IMG/VR virus record: IMGVR_UViG_3300042525_001082
Span: 1 to 57,491 of that record
Reading direction: 5' to 3' (one strand)
Length of the DNA: 57,491 nt
Source: a virus
The notes beneath the pieces were generated by a model. That model made no database searches, was not told the origin of the DNA, and saw only the letters and a program-made list of their open reading frames with translations. Numbering within the stretch: position 1 is the first letter of the stretch; each line of letters opens with the position of its first letter. This document shows positions 1 through 8,829 of the stretch, one piece after another. The position numbers were made by a program, and so were the translations under genes.

Positions 1-2
1 TT

Positions 3-1406
3 TACACACTTGCTAAACCTCAAAACACACAAGAAATAAAGTATGAATTAGTTGTGCATCCAGATTATGAAGATTATGTAGAAAGTGTGGGGTTTGATGG
101 GATTAAGTTTAAGGCTTCAAAGGCTAAATATTTAACAAGTATTGTCACGTCTGGATGGAAATTAAGCCGATTTCAACAAGAAGAAATAGGAGGAGACACC
201 GATACCCGTGAGATGATTTTTGTTGGTGGGGAGGGAATGATAGAAGAAATGAAACCGGGATGGGTTTATGTTGGCCCACCAGGTCAAGAAAGAATACAGT
301 GGGGGCTGGTCAAGACAGGAAGGCTACTCCCTGATCCTTGGTGGAAAGTAGTTAAATTTCAAAGAATAAACAGGTGGGATGAAACTAAGTTTTATCTAAA
401 ATCAATGCGCGCAGACTATGAACAGGATGCAGTTCCCTACAGCATTGAGTGGGTTTTTTGGGATGAAATGGATGAGCAAATGCAGCGAATGATGTTCTCA
501 AAAGTTACACCCCCAAGAGAGGGTTCTAATCAAAGGTTGAAAGTGGGCTTAATTACTGCCGACATGGATTTTGTAGAGCCAATGCTGGTGTGGACAGAAT
601 CTAGGCAAGCGTCTTCGATTGCAACAATGGCTCACCCTGACTCAACCGAAGAAGATCCCCTCCCCGCTTTGGTAACGGGAGAAGAAAGTTATTATCAATC
701 AATTTGGACTAAAAAGAACGACGAATATTCAACCGAGAAGATAGTGGAATTAACCGCATCGGGAGCCGGGTTTGTGGATGGGGTTGAGAATATTCGATAT
801 CGAGAGATTCAAGGGAGGCCACCAGAAGCTCAATACAGGAAAACAACATGGGAGCAACAACAACCAAAACCGCCACTAAGTAGGGTTATAACAAGTAGGG
901 TTACAAAACGATACTTTGTCTACTCTGATTCAATCCCTGAGTGGGCATCAGAAGGGGGAGAAAGTCTAAGTTTTGGGGCTGCCTCTACACTTAGTCAAGC
1001 AGAAAAAGCCGCCAAAACTCAACTTACAATTAACACCCTTCAAAGTACCCAAGAAACCCGGACAGTTAGCTGGCACTTCCCGAACATTGAAGGGGGAGAT
1101 TTTTGCACTTTCAGTGGGGATAGATTTCGGGGGAGATTTAGAGTCTTATCGGCTTCCTACACACTGGAATATGACGGAAGCCAAAATGCCTATGGACTAG
1201 ATCCAATCTGCAAAACGGATGGAACAAAGTTGACACTGGGATTGTGGGACAGTCGCTCTATTCGTGTTGAGACAAGAGAAGATCCCATTCCATCTAACGA
1301 AGGTTCAGATAACAACCAAGGAGAAGATCCAAAAGTAGACAATAATGCCACTATAATTACTTTAGGAGGGGTTTTGCCCTCGACTGTCCCCGGTCGGAGA
1401 AATTAA
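3..1406 (+). CDS. Virion structural protein, probable tail or baseplate component (5' end outside window)
   Basis: The frame is open to the left edge of the window, so the true start lies outside. A GTG at 54 would be the first start inside, but the reading continues upstream of it without a stop. The visible 450 or so residues are soluble and rich in Trp and aromatic residues. No catalytic motif is seen. The C-terminal part is beta-rich, followed by an acidic, low-complexity end. It leads a rightward run of virion-type genes (small protein, large beta-rich protein, fibre), which suggests a minor tail or tail-tip protein. This role comes from context and is not proven by a motif. Confidence 0.6.
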   Translation, partial: YTLAKPQNTQEIKYELVVHPDYEDYVESVGFDGIKFKASKAKYLTSIVTSGWKLSRFQQEEIGGDTDTREMIFVGGEGMIEEMKPGWVYVGPPGQERIQWGLVKTGRLLPDPWWKVVKFQRINRWDETKFYLKSMRADYEQDAVPYSIEWVFWDEMDEQMQRMMFSKVTPPREGSNQRLKVGLITADMDFVEPMLVWTESRQASSIATMAHPDSTEEDPLPALVTGEESYYQSIWTKKNDEYSTEKIVELTASGAGFVDGVENIRYREIQGRPPEAQYRKTTWEQQQPKPPLSRVITSRVTKRYFVYSDSIPEWASEGGESLSFGAASTLSQAEKAAKTQLTINTLQSTQETRTVSWHFPNIEGGDFCTFSGDRFRGRFRVLSASYTLEYDGSQNAYGLDPICKTDGTKLTLGLWDSRSIRVETREDPIPSNEGSDNNQGEDPKVDNNATIITLGGVLPSTVPGRRN

Positions 1407-1408
1407 GA

Positions 1409-1582
1409 ATGTCATCCCCAAAAGAAAGAGAATTAGCAGCTAAATTACTTAAAATATTATCTGATGGACAACCAACTTGGAATGTTTCAGGAAGTTCCAT
1501 TACGGGCAGATATAGAGGGAAAACAGTAACAGCAACAAACCAAACCAGAACATTAAGGGAGTCAGTAGCATGGCGACGGTAA
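1409..1582 (+). CDS. Small hypothetical protein (57 aa) in tail operon
   Basis: An ATG two bases after the stop of the preceding gene opens a 57-residue frame that starts MSSPKERELAAKLLKIL and ends in TAA. It overlaps the start of the next gene by 13 bases, as expected for a translationally coupled late phage operon. The N-terminal half looks helical and the C-terminal half is basic and Thr-rich. I do not recognise the family. The tight packing is the main evidence that it is real. Confidence 0.55.
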   Translation: MSSPKERELAAKLLKILSDGQPTWNVSGSSITGRYRGKTVTATNQTRTLRESVAWRR

Positions 1583-1776
1583 ATCAAATCGCATCTCAGA
1601 CTTTAAGTAGATTAAATGGTCTTAACAAGTCAGTGTTAATTGGCAAGGCTTACCCCCTAGGGAGTAGTGGATCTGTATTCTCTGGGATGGGTAAAAGTTT
1701 TGTAGCCAAAGGCGTGGTTACTGGTAAGGCGATCGCCTTTAAACACAATGGAAAATGGCAAGTTGTACAAGGTTAA
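1570..1776 (+). CDS. Small hypothetical structural-operon protein (68 aa)
   Basis: This short gene overlaps the preceding small gene by 13 bases. The protein is Gly/Ser/Lys-rich (start MATVNQIASQTLSRLNG) and ends in a short beta-like stretch. It contains a HIP1-like GCGATCGCC in its coding sequence. The family is not recognised. Its position between tail-type genes suggests a small virion or assembly protein. Confidence 0.6.
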   Translation: MATVNQIASQTLSRLNGLNKSVLIGKAYPLGSSGSVFSGMGKSFVAKGVVTGKAIAFKHNGKWQVVQG

Positions 1777-1795
1777 ATGAGTACAAGGTTAAAAT

Positions 1796-3523
1796 ATGCT
1801 AACTTACGCTGGTATTCCCTCTCAAATTCCTGCTCCGGTTGTCTCGGTAATTTCGGGAAGCCTAACGGGTTCGGTAGCAGGATCTCTATATTGGCAGATG
1901 CGGAACCGCCAAGGATTTAACCTGTATTCCCCACCAACAGCCATTAGTTTAACAACAGGTCAAGGCGTGACTGTAATTGTGCCTGACTGTAATTGTGATG
2001 GGTATGATCCGGTCTCCTATGTGTTGTCATTCTCCCCGACAAATACCTATTTAGCTGCTTACGTGATCGCTACTTACTCGGCTTCAGACACTTTACCTGG
2101 GACGTTAACAATTAACAAAAATGAATATTTTGTCACTCAAAGAAGTGTGGCAAATACATCCCAAATCCCTGCCAACAAAATCAATGGAATGCGGGTTTAC
2201 GTTGACGAATGGGGAGAAATCAGAGAATGGCAAGACGGTCAATGGTTAAAAGTTTATCCCCAGGAATTCCAAACTTTAATTACATCGACTCGCTCAGTAA
2301 ACGGCTGTGATAGGTTGCTTTCTGAGTTCACGGATGAGCAAAAAGAAATTATTATCCGTCCCGATTATGCGGTTGACAGAAGTTACTCGGAGCCCGTCAA
2401 GTTTTGGCTCAGGAATGAAACGACATCTCCCTATTTTGCAGGGAGATCCATATCAGTAGGGATATCGTGGGGAGATACGGACTTAACTGATCTGTTTTTT
2501 GGTGCGGGTGCGGTCAATTTGACATTTTTAGGATACGTTAACTTAACTAATGGATCTCTGGACACCTCCGCGTCAGGCGGTGGGGAAATGACGGGGATTA
2601 ATCAAAGAATTACTTATACCAACAACAATTCGGGATTGATCTTAGAGAAAGATTTGCCACCAGGATACGCCTATCTAGTTGCTGTCGAGATTCAGGTTGA
2701 CGTGGCAAGTTTAGGGGGGAGAGTAGCCGAGAATGCTCAGATAGAGGTCAGCTTGTCAATTGGGGAACGGGTTGGCTACTATTCGGGTGTAGCTGCAATC
2801 ATTGGCAATTTAATTAGTGCGGGGTTGGATCTACGTCGAATTGTCCCTGACACGGGTTTAAGCGCGATCGCCTTATCGGGATCGGGAATTGTCAATGGGC
2901 GATCATTTATTGGAGTAGGAGAGCGTGGGGTCTTTGGTTTAGTTGCCAACGCTGCCAATCAAATCGTTGCTATTAACGGGAATGGGACTTGTTTAGCAGT
3001 TTCGGGGTTAGGAACAGGTCAAGTATTGAGGGCTAAAGTCGGGACATTAAATGGTTGTGGAAAAGCAATTGTGGCAGGGAGTGTAACGTTAAGCCCTTCA
3101 ACACAATTAGAGATTAAACTAACGCATCCCACAAATATCAGATCCGACTATCTTGATGTCATTGCAGGAAATTCAAAAGGGAATTTCAATGCAACAGATA
3201 TATGGATCTGGATAGGGGGAAATAAGTTTAGCACTCCAGTGCAGCTAGGCGAAGCAACTCAAACTATTGTCTTAACTGGATCAGGAGGAGAGGCAACTAC
3301 TGTTCCTGATTCGGAACTGGGATTGTACAGCCCTGTAATTAACTCTGTAGCTGCCGTCAATGGGGCTTCGGGCTTCGCTAGTGGGAATTATTTGATCACA
3401 GTCGCATATTACTACACAAACACTGTGACAGCCATTTCTCACCAAGGGATTTTAGAGATGGATTCTGATATTTTGAGTTTTATTGAAAACTCGGCTAAAA
3501 AATATGCCTTAGTCTTGGGATAA
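1796..3523 (+). CDS. Large beta-rich virion protein, probable tail/baseplate or adsorption protein
   Basis: This 575-residue protein is rich in Gly, Ser, Thr and Asn with no hydrophobic anchor, as is usual for phage tail and adsorption proteins. An early segment (about residues 1-65) looks like a fibronectin-type or immunoglobulin-like fold. A short Trp-rich part around residue 150 (EIREWQDGQW) resembles the solvent-facing motifs of fibre assembly proteins. It starts at ATG 1796, 19 bases after the previous stop. The last codons and the following bases (about 3502-3557) look like a diverged tandem copy of one stretch. No enzyme motif is seen, so the role is inferred from composition and neighbours. 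Confidence 0.6.
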   Translation: MLTYAGIPSQIPAPVVSVISGSLTGSVAGSLYWQMRNRQGFNLYSPPTAISLTTGQGVTVIVPDCNCDGYDPVSYVLSFSPTNTYLAAYVIATYSASDTLPGTLTINKNEYFVTQRSVANTSQIPANKINGMRVYVDEWGEIREWQDGQWLKVYPQEFQTLITSTRSVNGCDRLLSEFTDEQKEIIIRPDYAVDRSYSEPVKFWLRNETTSPYFAGRSISVGISWGDTDLTDLFFGAGAVNLTFLGYVNLTNGSLDTSASGGGEMTGINQRITYTNNNSGLILEKDLPPGYAYLVAVEIQVDVASLGGRVAENAQIEVSLSIGERVGYYSGVAAIIGNLISAGLDLRRIVPDTGLSAIALSGSGIVNGRSFIGVGERGVFGLVANAANQIVAINGNGTCLAVSGLGTGQVLRAKVGTLNGCGKAIVAGSVTLSPSTQLEIKLTHPTNIRSDYLDVIAGNSKGNFNATDIWIWIGGNKFSTPVQLGEATQTIVLTGSGGEATTVPDSELGLYSPVINSVAAVNGASGFASGNYLITVAYYYTNTVTAISHQGILEMDSDILSFIENSAKKYALVLG

Positions 3524-3628
3524 TTTTAAAAATTATGCTTTTAGTCCTGGGGTGAATTTTCTTAAATTAAAAATGCAATCAATAAAAGAGGGGTTAAAAT
3601 TAATTATAAATCCTTCTATTTTTGAAAG

Positions 3629-4084
3629 ATGCCTGATATTAGTACACAGCAAACGGAGGCGGCTGCTTTAATTAAAGAGCAAATAGAAGCCCTGGAGAAC
3701 CCGGCACAGACACTTCCCTACTGGGAGATTTATCGTGCTATCTCAAACGACGGGGGATCTGCGGACGTTTCCGCACTTGCCAAAGAAGCAACACTTGGTG
3801 CGATCAACGCCAAACTTCCATCTTTATCAAGTGGTAGAGTCCCAGTCTCTTTACCAACAATAACCGCCGAGTTAGATTGTAGATTGCTAACAACAAATAC
3901 AACAATTGCAACTGGTAGTTATTTCATTTATTTAAAGGTACTCGTAGGGGATGTAACTATTAATGGATTAACATTTTCATCCGGTGAAAATCTAAACTTT
4001 GAAGCCATTAATAATGTTCTATACCCCGCTATTGAGTTAGTAATTTCTAGTGGTAAATCAGTCCGATTAGTGAGAGGATATTAA
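3629..4084 (+). CDS. Probable virion protein (151 aa)
   Basis: The protein starts MPDISTQQTEAAALIKEQIEAL. Residues about 45-70 (SADVSALAKEATL followed by INAKLPSL) form a helical segment common in proteins just before fibre genes in cyanobacterial phages. The C-terminal half is beta-rich. The stop is one base before the ATG of the fibre gene at 4086, so the two are almost certainly co-translated. The exact role is unknown; a fibre-associated or neck protein is a reasonable guess. Confidence 0.6.
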   Translation: MPDISTQQTEAAALIKEQIEALENPAQTLPYWEIYRAISNDGGSADVSALAKEATLGAINAKLPSLSSGRVPVSLPTITAELDCRLLTTNTTIATGSYFIYLKVLVGDVTINGLTFSSGENLNFEAINNVLYPAIELVISSGKSVRLVRGY

Positions 4085-4085
4085 C

Positions 4086-5642
4086 ATGGGAATGTTTTCG
4101 GATATTGATTATTCTTTGATTGTTTTGCAATTAGAGAAAGCAATGGCTAATGGTGTGGCTACCTTGGATTCAAATACTAAGGTTCCTAAAGCTCAGATTA
4201 GTTTAACCGCTTCTGATGTTGGTGCGATCGCATCTACTGGCAACGAAGTTTTAACAAGTTTAAACGCCGCGTCTGGCACAATTTCATCTGGGCTTTTACC
4301 GTCTTATGTTGATGATGTCCTGAGTTATACAAACCTTGCCGGGTTCCCAGGCACTGGCGAGACTGGAAAGATTTATGTTGACGAAACGACTAATAAAGTT
4401 TACCGATGGTCGGGTTCTGTTTATGTTGAGATATCGAGTTCTGCTACTGCGGGAGAGGCTTTAAAACTAAGCACGCCACGGACAATTGCAACAACGGGGG
4501 ATGCAAGTTATTTAGTTAGTTTTGATGGTTCAGCCAATGTTACAAGTGCGATAACACTGGCAACGGTCAATAGTAATGTTGGTTCTTTCGGTAGTGCTAG
4601 TTCAATTCCTGCTATTACTGTCAATGCTAAGGGTCAAGTAACTGCGGTTTCAACTAACAGTATCGGCAACGAATTAATTGCCCTTCAATCGCTATCCGAC
4701 ACCCCAGGATTCCTAAAAAAAACAGGGGATGGGACTTATTCTATTGATATTAATTCCTATCTTTCATTGGCAGGTGGGACTATCACAGGGGACTTGATTT
4801 CAACTAGCGCAACGGCATCAACATCAACAACTACAGGGGCTTTAAGGGTCGCTAGTTTAGGGGTTACGGGTGCTATTTTTGCTGGTACTGTTAGTGCCAA
4901 TTCTTATAATTTGATTCCTATTGGGAGAGGAGGGGGGAGTTTAGGCACAAATACAATAACAGGAGTTAGTGTGCTCCAGGCCAATACCACAGGTATTGGC
5001 CTGGCAGCTTTTGGAACTGGGGCTTTACAAAATAATACTACAGGGAATTATTCAACGGCAGTTGGAGTTAGTGCGCTTTTGTCCAATATTACAGGGAATA
5101 GTTTAACTGCCGCTGGACTTAATGCGCTTCGTTCTAATACTACAGGGAATAATTCGTCTGCTTTTGGCGTTGGGGCTTTAGAAAATAACACTACAGGGAA
5201 TAATTTAACTGCCTCTGGAGTTGGTGCGCTTTTCAGCAATATAACAGGGAGTAATTTGGCAGGTTTTGGAGTTGGTGCAGGACGTTACATCGCTGACGGG
5301 ATTACGGGATTAACTGTCTCAAATAACTCCTGCTTCTTTGGCGTGAACACCAAAGGAACCCAGAATGCAACAAATGAGCAAGTTTTTGGCTACAACGCCA
5401 CCGGAAACGGCTCAAACACCGTAACAATTGGTGATATTGAAATCACCAATAACTTTTTCAGAGGTGCTTTATCTTTGAATGCAACCCAGGTTGTTTCTAC
5501 CAGAAGAACCGGATGGACTGCACCAACTGGAACACCAACTCGCACAACCTTTACAACGTCAACTGTTACCCTTACAGGGTTAGCAGAAAGGGTAAAGGCG
5601 TTGATTGATGATTTAATTACACACGGATTAATAGGAGCATAA
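4086..5642 (+). CDS. Tail fibre protein with 17-residue tandem repeats
   Basis: This 518-residue protein is rich in Thr, Ser, Gly, Asn and Ala. Around residues 293-394 it has six tandem 17-residue units of the type G-x-x-A-L-x-x-N-T-T-G-N-x-x-T-A-x, ending in GVGAG. Such repeats are typical of trimeric beta-helical shafts in tail fibres and trimeric adhesins. An earlier segment near residue 95 (TGKIYVDETTNKVYRW) matches a short module often seen in phage fibre proteins. The C-terminal tail is helical (LAERVKALIDDLI). It probably forms the receptor-binding fibre. The gene follows the previous one by one base and is followed after two bases by a possible chaperone or lysis-side gene. Confidence 0.8.
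   Translation: MGMFSDIDYSLIVLQLEKAMANGVATLDSNTKVPKAQISLTASDVGAIASTGNEVLTSLNAASGTISSGLLPSYVDDVLSYTNLAGFPGTGETGKIYVDETTNKVYRWSGSVYVEISSSATAGEALKLSTPRTIATTGDASYLVSFDGSANVTSAITLATVNSNVGSFGSASSIPAITVNAKGQVTAVSTNSIGNELIALQSLSDTPGFLKKTGDGTYSIDINSYLSLAGGTITGDLISTSATASTSTTTGALRVASLGVTGAIFAGTVSANSYNLIPIGRGGGSLGTNTITGVSVLQANTTGIGLAAFGTGALQNNTTGNYSTAVGVSALLSNITGNSLTAAGLNALRSNTTGNNSSAFGVGALENNTTGNNLTASGVGALFSNITGSNLAGFGVGAGRYIADGITGLTVSNNSCFFGVNTKGTQNATNEQVFGYNATGNGSNTVTIGDIEITNNFFRGALSLNATQVVSTRRTGWTAPTGTPTRTTFTTSTVTLTGLAERVKALIDDLITHGLIGA
4962..5267 (+). repeat. Six tandem 51-bp repeats coding the fibre shaft
   Basis: Six 51-bp units, each coding 17 residues, lie in register inside the fibre gene. They are diverged at the DNA level but share the core coding NTTGN or NITGN. 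They allow shaft length to change by recombination. The first unit also holds a perfect 12-bp inverted repeat with a 5-nt loop at 4976-5004. Confidence 0.8.
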
Positions 5643-5644
5643 TC

Positions 5645-5968
5645 ATGACTATTGAAAAAAAAGACCATTTTTTTGTATTGCAAAGCCAACAGATTCCCGT
5701 GAGTGGGATTTTGTTGGATGTTGTAATTGAACTGTGCCACCAATATTCGATTGTCAATCTTGAGACTGGAGAAGTTTTGGGGACAAGCCCAGGTGAAGGT
5801 ATCTTAAATTTGGGAACACCCAATGAATTAGAAGTCGAGTTTCCTGGATTTTCAGAGCGGATGGAATGGATAAAAATTGCTTTGGTTACTAAGGCAATGG
5901 GAATAATAGCCACCAGAAAAGCTGCAATTGAAGCGTCAAAAAACAACCCATTAACACCAATAGAATGA
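5645..5968 (+). CDS. Hypothetical protein after fibre gene (107 aa)
   Basis: The gene starts two bases after the fibre stop and its TGA overlaps the next ATG as ATGA (5965-5968). The 107-residue product has a beta-rich first half and a long C-terminal helix (residues about 70-100). Small proteins at this position often help fibre assembly, but no specific family is recognised. Confidence 0.6.
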   Translation: MTIEKKDHFFVLQSQQIPVSGILLDVVIELCHQYSIVNLETGEVLGTSPGEGILNLGTPNELEVEFPGFSERMEWIKIALVTKAMGIIATRKAAIEASKNNPLTPIE

Positions 5969-6324
5969 TATCAATATCAATTTTTTCGCTCCCTTTCAAC
6001 CAGTCCGGTTATGCCTTCTTGCTTTTCTTTGCAGGACTGATTTCTATTATTAATGGATTTTCCTTGATATTTGATAACCGAAAGTTGAATCAATACTTGT
6101 CATCTACTCTGTTGATAAATAACGGATTGATGTTATTGTTTGACAGCTTTAACAAGATAGGTTATGACAAGTTTGATAATATGAAAATATCAACTTTAAT
6201 AATTCAAATTATTATAAGTTTTTTATCGCTATTCCTTGTATTGGGGCATCACTATGAACGTAGCAAAAAACTCAAAGAGCGAAAAAAAGAGGGTGAGTCT
6301 TACGATTTTAGAAAGAGGGGGTAA
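5965..6324 (+). CDS. Small membrane protein, possible holin-like
   Basis: The 119-residue product has about three hydrophobic segments (near residues 14-36, 45-62 and 76-96) and a highly charged C-terminal tail rich in Lys, Arg and Glu. That layout fits a phage holin, and the gene lies just behind the fibre genes where lysis genes are common. No holin family motif is diagnostic here, so this is a guess from topology. It is translationally coupled to the gene before it. Confidence 0.55.
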   Translation: MISISIFSLPFNQSGYAFLLFFAGLISIINGFSLIFDNRKLNQYLSSTLLINNGLMLLFDSFNKIGYDKFDNMKISTLIIQIIISFLSLFLVLGHHYERSKKLKERKKEGESYDFRKRG

Positions 6325-6334
6325 ATATTGCAAT

Positions 6335-6766
6335 ATGCCACGCCCTGTTTTTAGAATTAAATATATAGTTCAGGCATTATTTTTTAATCATCATTTCCTG
6401 ATGATGATTCTGGTGGGATTGTTTGGAATGATTTTTACCCCATTAGAAACATCTATTAGATGGATAAATGAGAGTATTGATTTTTTAAACGCTATCACCC
6501 TTGGGGTGGGGATTGGCGGGATAATTTGTTGGTGTTTCGTCTACAAGTTCAAGAAAGAGTTTAGTAGTGAAATTAGCTCCTCTGTTTGGACTGCTTGCTA
6601 TATTCTTTTAAATATCTGCCACATCCTTTCAGTATTGTTTATAGTAGTTTTCTTTTTGTCTGTAGGAATCAAGCAAAATGGCAGTATATCTTCCTTAGCT
6701 TGCGGGGTGTTTTCTTCAATGCTTGCAGAGATTATGTTATCAATTAAATATGCCTACAAAAGTTAA
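6335..6766 (+). CDS. Small membrane protein (143 aa)
   Basis: I chose ATG 6335 (MPRPVFRIKY). An upstream in-frame ATG at 6236 would overlap the previous gene by 89 bases, and the G-rich stretch near 6315 could act as a ribosome site. The product has about four hydrophobic helices. It and its neighbours form a run of membrane genes after the fibre genes, consistent with a lysis or superinfection-exclusion function, but no family is recognised. Confidence 0.5.
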   Translation: MPRPVFRIKYIVQALFFNHHFLMMILVGLFGMIFTPLETSIRWINESIDFLNAITLGVGIGGIICWCFVYKFKKEFSSEISSSVWTACYILLNICHILSVLFIVVFFLSVGIKQNGSISSLACGVFSSMLAEIMLSIKYAYKS

Positions 6767-6783
6767 TTACCCTCGTAATCAAA

Positions 6784-7230
6784 ATGTTGATGTCTTTTTT
6801 TCATGTTATTCTCCAATCAAATACAACAACAGCTACTACAGACCAAACGATTCAATCAGTATTTGGTTTGATTACCGTTCTGTTGGGTGGTAGTAGTGTG
6901 ATTGGTATTGCTATCAATAGAATTTTTGATACCAAAAACATCAAGGTTATAGTTGAATTACAAAGTGAAATTAAAAGCCTTCAGAGGGAGGCTAATTATA
7001 GGGAGAATGATTTAAACAGGCTTGAGGTTGAAAACAACGAACTCAGGGAAAAGATAGCCGCGCTACAGGAGAAAACTAACTCTAATTTTTCTGAACAATT
7101 AGTAAACATTCAAGAAAAATATCAACACTTAGCTTCAGAACATCAAAAAGCTATTGCAATAATAAAGAAGTTAAAAGGGGTATCTACCAATGCAAGTAAT
7201 TCAAACACTAACGACGGCAATCAAACCTGA
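6784..7230 (+). CDS. Membrane-anchored coiled-coil protein, possible spanin-like
   Basis: The 148-residue product has one N-terminal hydrophobic segment (about residues 23-45) followed by a long heptad-rich coiled coil (about 50-130) with many Glu, Lys, Gln and Leu residues, then a Ser/Asn/Thr-rich tail. A single anchor plus periplasmic coiled coil is the layout of Rz-type inner-membrane spanins, and the gene lies after a holin-like gene. No peptidoglycan hydrolase is recognised beside it. A strong hairpin follows at 7232-7263. Confidence 0.5.
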   Translation: MLMSFFHVILQSNTTTATTDQTIQSVFGLITVLLGGSSVIGIAINRIFDTKNIKVIVELQSEIKSLQREANYRENDLNRLEVENNELREKIAALQEKTNSNFSEQLVNIQEKYQHLASEHQKAIAIIKKLKGVSTNASNSNTNDGNQT

Positions 7231-7231
7231 G

Positions 7232-7263
7232 ACAATCTCTTGCCCGGGAGGGCATTAGATTGT
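7232..7263 (+). terminator. Strong hairpin after the coiled-coil gene
   Basis: The arms ACAATCT and AGATTGT flank an inner stem TGCCC/GGGCA with a GGGA loop. It starts one base after the stop of the upstream gene and is followed by TATTTAAT. It may be a terminator or an mRNA stabiliser. Confidence 0.55.
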
Positions 7264-7302
7264 ATTTAATGCAACACCAACACAACCCAGTCCCTTTTTA
7301 TC

Positions 7303-7542
7303 ATGAATAATTCAACTAAAATTAAACTGATTGCATTGGATCGTGAAGTTACCGTATCCGAGGAAACTTTCACGATTAAGGAATTGAAAGTTAAGTATCC
7401 TAAACAATGGCTACAATCTCGTAATGATTATCCTGTTTTTATTAATTCGTGTATGGACAAATGGATATCAGAACAGGTAAAATTACAGGTAGAATTACAG
7501 GTAGAATTGAAGTGGAATGTTGTTACTTTTGAGGTGGGATGA
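7303..7542 (+). CDS. Hypothetical protein with short tandem repeat (79 aa)
   Basis: The product has 79 residues and starts MNNSTKIKLIALDREVTVSE. Near its C-terminus a 12-bp unit (AGGTAGAATTAC) is present about three times and codes QVELQVEL, a sign of recent slippage. Its stop overlaps the next start by four bases (ATGA). The function is not recognised. Confidence 0.5.
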   Translation: MNNSTKIKLIALDREVTVSEETFTIKELKVKYPKQWLQSRNDYPVFINSCMDKWISEQVKLQVELQVELKWNVVTFEVG

Positions 7543-7928
7543 TGGATACGGAAGCATTAAAAAATTTAATAACCGAATACGAGAATGCTACGGATTCAGG
7601 GTACAAGATGAGATTGGCTAATCAGATGAACGACATTATAAAAAAAGATATCTGGGAACTTCAAGGGAAAATTAGAGAGGAAATGATGTTGCGAATGCAA
7701 ACAAAAACAGAACAATTAAATAATCTAATAGCCAAAACAACGGGAGAAAATACCCAATATGGTTATTGGTATATTGAGTTCAGAGGTCGGTCTGGGTGGT
7801 GGGCGGTTTCTGATATCCCTGTTAGTTTTGGAGAGAATGGAACATACCTCGGTAAGTCTTATATTGATGCTGTCAGGTCAATTAAAGATTTATTTCCAGA
7901 AAGAAAACCTTTGAATAGGGTGCTATAA
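7539..7928 (+). CDS. Hypothetical protein (129 aa)
   Basis: The gene is coupled to the previous one by an ATGA overlap. The first 65 residues are strongly helical and charged; the second half is compact with several aromatic residues (YGYWYIEFRGRSGWW). It is the last gene of the first rightward block. A weak hairpin follows at 7963-7990. The family is not recognised. Confidence 0.5.
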   Translation: MMDTEALKNLITEYENATDSGYKMRLANQMNDIIKKDIWELQGKIREEMMLRMQTKTEQLNNLIAKTTGENTQYGYWYIEFRGRSGWWAVSDIPVSFGENGTYLGKSYIDAVRSIKDLFPERKPLNRVL

Positions 7929-7962
7929 TAATGATGCACACTGATTAAAATTGGACAACACT

Positions 7963-7996
7963 AACCCGATGATTTATTAATTGTTGGGTTATTTTT
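7963..7996 (+). terminator. Probable terminator of the late block
   Basis: The arms AACCC and GGGTT are separated by 18 bases and followed by ATTTTTATT. The stem is short and the call is moderate. Confidence 0.4.
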
Positions 7997-7997
7997 A

Positions 7998-8070
7998 TTG
8001 GTGAAGATATTGGGTTTGTATTATAATATAAATAGGCAACCCGCCAAAAGTTTTTGGCTTTTGAACGGGT
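7998..8070 (+). promoter_or_regulatory. Promoter and structured leader of the Rha-family gene
   Basis: A TATAAT at 8022-8027 lies 18 bases after TTGGTG at 7998-8003, giving a plausible promoter. The transcript would start near 8034 and fold at once: GCCAAAA (8043-8049) pairs with TTTTGGC (8052-8058), inside an outer ACCCG/CGGGT pair (8039-8043 and 8066-8070). The gene starts at 8102 behind a GGAG ribosome site. Confidence 0.45.
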
Positions 8071-8101
8071 CTAACCACAACTTACTTATACGGAGTAAAC
8101 A

Positions 8102-8791
8102 ATGGCTATTCTTGACATTACCACACAGAATGACACCTTAGTTGTCGATTCCCGATTGATTGCTGATGAACTGGGGATTCAACATAAGAACTTACTGCAA
8201 ACAATCACAAAGTATTTAGACCGATTAGAACGAAAAACACCAGTCGCGTTTAAAACGGACGTGGTGAGACGCCCGCAGGGTGGGGCTTACGAAGTCTCTT
8301 ACTGTTTCTTGAATGAAGCACAAGCAACACTTTTGATGACGTTTTCCCGAAACAGTGATCAGGTTTTGGATTGCAAAGAACGGTTAGTTGAGGCTTTCTC
8401 CCTTGCTAAGAATAACCACGTTCAGACCCCGCTTGCGTTACCACAAACCTATGCTCAGGCTTTGCTAGAGGCTGGACGATTGGCGTTAGAGGTAGAAAAG
8501 TTAGAGGCCGAGAAAGCACTGCTTGAGGAAGAAAACAATCAACTGTCCGAGGCTTTGGATGAACTTTTTGATTATTCGTCAATCATCAGGGTTGCCAAGT
8601 TCAATAAAGTTCATGAGTCTAACTTCAGTTGGCGACCTCTCAAAGCGATGAGTATTAAGATGGGGATAGAGATTAAACAAGTTCCCGACGCCCGGTACAT
8701 GACGAAAAATATTTATAGTCACGATGTTTGGCGGATCGTTTATCCGTGGGTGAAGTTGCCAGAGACTACGACGTTAACGATTATCAGATAA
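8102..8791 (+). CDS. Rha-family phage regulatory protein / antirepressor-like
   Basis: The N-terminal 90 residues have the Rha layout: a DSRLIADELGIQHKNLLQTI segment, then AFKTDVVRRPQGG and the conserved region FLNEAQATLLMTFSRNSDQV. A coiled coil follows at residues about 118-155. The C-terminal 70 residues resemble the KilA-C/ANT-like DNA-binding part of phage antirepressors (YSSIIRVAKF, then a basic helical end). Such proteins control lysogeny or antagonise repressors. The last 31 bases of the gene are copied again near 10431-10463, on the far side of a minus-strand cassette. Confidence 0.8.
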   Translation: MAILDITTQNDTLVVDSRLIADELGIQHKNLLQTITKYLDRLERKTPVAFKTDVVRRPQGGAYEVSYCFLNEAQATLLMTFSRNSDQVLDCKERLVEAFSLAKNNHVQTPLALPQTYAQALLEAGRLALEVEKLEAEKALLEEENNQLSEALDELFDYSSIIRVAKFNKVHESNFSWRPLKAMSIKMGIEIKQVPDARYMTKNIYSHDVWRIVYPWVKLPETTTLTIIR

Positions 8792-8793
8792 TC
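8761..8793 (+). repeat. Copy 1 of the Rha 3'-end direct repeat
   Basis: The first 23 bases (8761-8783) are identical to 10431-10453, and similarity continues with a few mismatches to about 8793/10463. This copy is the functional 3' end of the Rha gene including its stop codon. Confidence 0.85.
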
Positions 8794-8801
8794 AAAAAAA
8801 G

Positions 8802-8825
8802 AACCCTCTAAATATTTAGAGGGTT
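8802..8825. terminator. Bidirectional terminator after Rha
   Basis: A perfect 24-bp palindrome (AACCCTCTAAAT and its complement) lies between the Rha stop and the convergent minus-strand gene. It is flanked by A runs on the left and GATTTT on the right, so it can end transcription from both sides. Confidence 0.8.
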
Positions 8826-8829
8826 GATT

